Shown: one piece after another, positions 6,974 through 8,705 of the stretch
Layout: every line of letters starts with the position of its first letter
Numbering within the stretch: position 1 is the first letter of the stretch
The notes under the pieces: model-generated
Seen by the model: the letters and a program-made list of their open reading frames with translations, nothing else
Databases searched by the model: none
Told to the model about the DNA's origin: nothing
Assembly (NCBI GenBank): GCA_026993275.1
Contig: JALWUB010000056.1
Location: 1-8,705, forward strand
Direction of reading: 5' to 3'
From: Robiginitomaculum sp.
GTDB lineage: Bacteria > Pseudomonadota > Alphaproteobacteria > Caulobacterales > Maricaulaceae
Length of the DNA: 8,705 bases
Position numbers and translations under genes: made by a program

Positions 6974-8044
6974 ATGCTGAAAATTCTGGGCCTGTGCAGT
7001 CATGGCCTCGCCATCCTGCTGCTAGCTGCCTGTGCGGCGCGCACCGCACCGCCGCAGGGCGTGCTGGCGCATCTGCCCCGGCCGGTAACCAATGCCGCCG
7101 CGGCCCGCATTGGCGATACCGTCTATGCGTTTGCGGGCCTGCACGCGGGCAAGACCTGGCGTGATGTCACCGCCAGTGCAGCGGCCTGCAATCTTGCGCA
7201 GGGCACATGCCGGGCCCTGCCGCCCCTGCCGGACGGCCTTGGCAGGCTGGCCGCCAGCGCCGTGGCCGTGGACGGCAAGGTCTATGTTTTCGGCGGTTAC
7301 AGTGTGGCCGAAGACGGCACGGAACACTCCACGCCGCAGGTGTGGGTGTTTGACCCGCAAAGCGAAACATACACCCGCGCGCCGGACATGCCGGTGCCGG
7401 TCGATGACAGCGCCGCATTCGTCTTTGCCGGGCGCTATGTGCTGCTGGTCTCGGGCTGGCACGAGCACGGCAATGTGGCGCTGGTGCAGGTGCTGGATAC
7501 GCGCACCGGGCGCTGGTTCCGCAGCACGGACTTTCCCGGCGCCCCGGTGTTTGGCCATGCCGGCGCGCTCAGCGGCCAGCGCCTGCTGATCTGCGGCGGT
7601 GTCAAGGTGGTGCCCGCGCCAAGGCCCGGCGGCAAGCGCCGTTTCGTTCTGTCCAAAGCGTGCTGGCAGGGCCGTGTCAGCCAGGACGCGCGGACGATCC
7701 AGTGGGCCTTGCTGGGCGATGCGGCACCGGGCGCGGCCTATCGGCGCGCCGCCGCCGCCTTGCCCGATGGCCGCATGGTGTTTTATGGCGGCACCCTGAC
7801 CCCCTACAATTACAATGGCATCGGCTATGACGGCACCCCGGCTGCGCCCCTGGCGCGCCTGGACATCGCCCGCACGGACCGCAAGGGCCGCATCAGCTGG
7901 CGCCGCCTGGCCGCGCCGCCCGGCATGGACTACCGCGCGGGCCTGGTCTGGCGCGGTGCGCTCATCACCCTGGGCGGCATGGGGCCGGCGCAAACGGTTC
8001 TGGACAGGGTGCAGGCCATTGCGCTGCCCGCGCCGCAGCACTGA
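6974..8044 (+). CDS. Kelch-repeat beta-propeller lipoprotein, function unknown
   Basis: 356 residues. The N-terminus is a lipoprotein signal peptide: a short basic start, the hydrophobic stretch [11 protein letters not shown] and a lipobox L17-A18-A19-C20. Ala at +2 after the Cys suggests outer-membrane sorting. The rest shows repeated Kelch blades with the hallmark hydrophobic-GG or G-W ends: VYAFAGL (50-56), VYVFGGYS (103-110), YVLLVSGW (155-162), LLICGGV (204-210), MVFYGGT (268-274) and LITLGGM (330-336). These are six candidate blades, matching the six-bladed propellers of the NanM/galactose-oxidase type. No catalytic residues identify an enzyme, and no sialic-acid genes are near, so NanM function should not be assumed. 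It is divergent from acs (74 bases) and convergent with the folate gene, whose stop is 11 bases away. A binding or scaffolding role in the periplasm is inference. Confidence 0.85.
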   Translation: MLKILGLCSHGLAILLLAACAARTAPPQGVLAHLPRPVTNAAAARIGDTVYAFAGLHAGKTWRDVTASAAACNLAQGTCRALPPLPDGLGRLAASAVAVDGKVYVFGGYSVAEDGTEHSTPQVWVFDPQSETYTRAPDMPVPVDDSAAFVFAGRYVLLVSGWHEHGNVALVQVLDTRTGRWFRSTDFPGAPVFGHAGALSGQRLLICGGVKVVPAPRPGGKRRFVLSKACWQGRVSQDARTIQWALLGDAAPGAAYRRAAAALPDGRMVFYGGTLTPYNYNGIGYDGTPAAPLARLDIARTDRKGRISWRRLAAPPGMDYRAGLVWRGALITLGGMGPAQTVLDRVQAIALPAPQH

Positions 8045-8061
8045 TCAGGGTGTGATCAGGG
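8042..8061. repeat. 11-base tandem duplication carrying both stop codons
   Basis: TGATCAGGG occurs at 8042-8050 and again at 8053-8061 with TG between. Each copy contains the palindrome TGATCA, which reads TGA on either strand. The first copy supplies the Kelch stop (8042-8044), the second supplies the minus-strand stop of the folate gene (8056-8058). Confidence 0.85.
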
Positions 8062-8649
8062 CGTCTTGCCGGTAATGCAGATGGCGCCGGTTTCGGTCAA
8101 CACCCAGTCCAGTTGCTGGTCATGGCTGTCGGCGGGCACCTTGGGGATCTGCTGGGCGGCATAGCCCAGACCGACCGCGACCACATGGCTGTTGACGGCG
8201 CGCATGGCCTTGAGCGTGCGGTCATAATAGCCGCCGCCATAGCCCAGCCGCCTGCCCTTCTTGTCGAAGGCCAGCAAGGGCACCAGGATGATGTCCGGCT
8301 GCATCGGCCTGGCCGTCGGCAGGGGCTCTTCCACGTCAAAATGCCCGGTGGTCAGTTCTTCGCCCGGGCTCCAGGCGCGAAACTCCAGCGGCAGGTTCTC
8401 GCCCGTCATCACCGGCAGGCACAATTGTGCGCCCCGGGACTTGAGTTTTTCCATCAGCGCGGTGGGATCAATCTCGCTCTGAATCGGCCGGTAGCCGGAA
8501 ATCACCAGGCCCGGCCGGGTCAGCAATTCGGCCGGAAAGCGCGCCGACAATTGCGTGCCGGAACGCGGGTAAAGCGATTGCAGGGTCACGCGCTTGCGCT
8601 TCATGCGCGCCCGCAAATCGGATTTGTCACTGGACTTGAAAAAAGACAT
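8056..8649 (-). CDS. 5-formyltetrahydrofolate cyclo-ligase
   Basis: 197 residues, full length for the family. It converts 5-formyl-THF with ATP to 5,10-methenyl-THF, returning a stored folate to one-carbon metabolism. The N-terminus has the basic KSDLRARMKRKR segment (9-20) typical of its nucleotide-binding side. SGYRPIQSEIDP (51-62) and LEFRAW (88-93) follow. The family signature runs VPLLAFDKKGRRLGYGGGYYDRTL at about 123-146, with the Gly-rich loop and YYDR. ATG 8649 is chosen because GGAG (8659-8662, minus strand) lies nine bases upstream; an in-frame GTG at 8664 would add five residues and overlap that site. In E. coli and several alphaproteobacteria this gene follows zapA and the 6S RNA gene. 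Those would lie beyond the right edge, and only 56 bases of upstream sequence are available. It converges on the Kelch gene with overlapping duplicated stop signals. Confidence 0.94.
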   Translation of the reverse strand: MSFFKSSDKSDLRARMKRKRVTLQSLYPRSGTQLSARFPAELLTRPGLVISGYRPIQSEIDPTALMEKLKSRGAQLCLPVMTGENLPLEFRAWSPGEELTTGHFDVEEPLPTARPMQPDIILVPLLAFDKKGRRLGYGGGYYDRTLKAMRAVNSHVVAVGLGYAAQQIPKVPADSHDQQLDWVLTETGAICITGKTP

Positions 8650-8705
8650 GTTTGGCGGCTCCACAAACGCCGTTGGGGCGTAAAATGCCCTGATGACCCG
8701 AAAAG

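Noticed and set aside
6900..7049. 50-residue N-terminal extension of acs
   Set aside because: No similarity to acetyl-CoA synthetases, overlaps the Kelch gene, and a good ribosome-binding site precedes ATG 6899.
7022..8041. 339-codon minus-strand frame opposite the Kelch gene
   Set aside because: Composition typical of an antisense shadow, while the plus-strand frame has a signal peptide, strong ribosome-binding site and Kelch motifs.

Overview
This window reads as chromosomal sequence from a GC-rich alphaproteobacterium. The genus cannot be fixed from the sequence alone. The clues are a compact beta-oxidation operon, a Host_attach family gene, and intergenic palindromes of the CCCCCTCCG...CGGAGGGGG type around a DUF559 gene. 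I associate that last arrangement with Caulobacter-like and Hyphomonas-like genomes, but this is recollection and was not searched.

Layout. (1) Positions 3-4317, plus strand: a fatty-acid beta-oxidation run made of the 3' end of an acyl-CoA dehydrogenase, a thiolase (240-1445) and a fused enoyl-CoA hydratase/3-hydroxyacyl-CoA dehydrogenase of FadJ/FadB type (2116-4317). Together these carry out the complete beta-oxidation spiral. (2) Between thiolase and fadJ sits a foreign-looking block (about 1452-2077): a small DUF559 (Vsr/restriction-endonuclease-like) gene flanked on each side by a related composite palindromic repeat. The left repeat seems to supply its ribosome-binding site. The right repeat is translated as a Pro-rich C-terminal tail, and the DUF559 stop overlaps the fadJ start. 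(3) A long hairpin at 4331-4376 separates the convergent fadJ and Host_attach genes. (4) Minus strand: acetyl-CoA synthetase acs (4962-6899) followed by a small Host_attach protein (4396-4833). (5) Plus strand, divergent from acs: a Kelch-type beta-propeller lipoprotein (6974-8044). (6) Minus strand, converging on the Kelch gene: 5-formyltetrahydrofolate cyclo-ligase (8056-8649).

Metabolically the window is about acetyl-CoA. Beta-oxidation makes it from fatty acids, and Acs makes it from acetate and ATP. The Kelch lipoprotein, Host_attach protein and folate enzyme have no obvious link to this. The most interesting object is the repeat-DUF559-repeat block inserted in a beta-oxidation operon. 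Its architecture recalls REPIN/RAYT-type systems (palindromes next to a nuclease gene), but mobility is not shown by this sequence.
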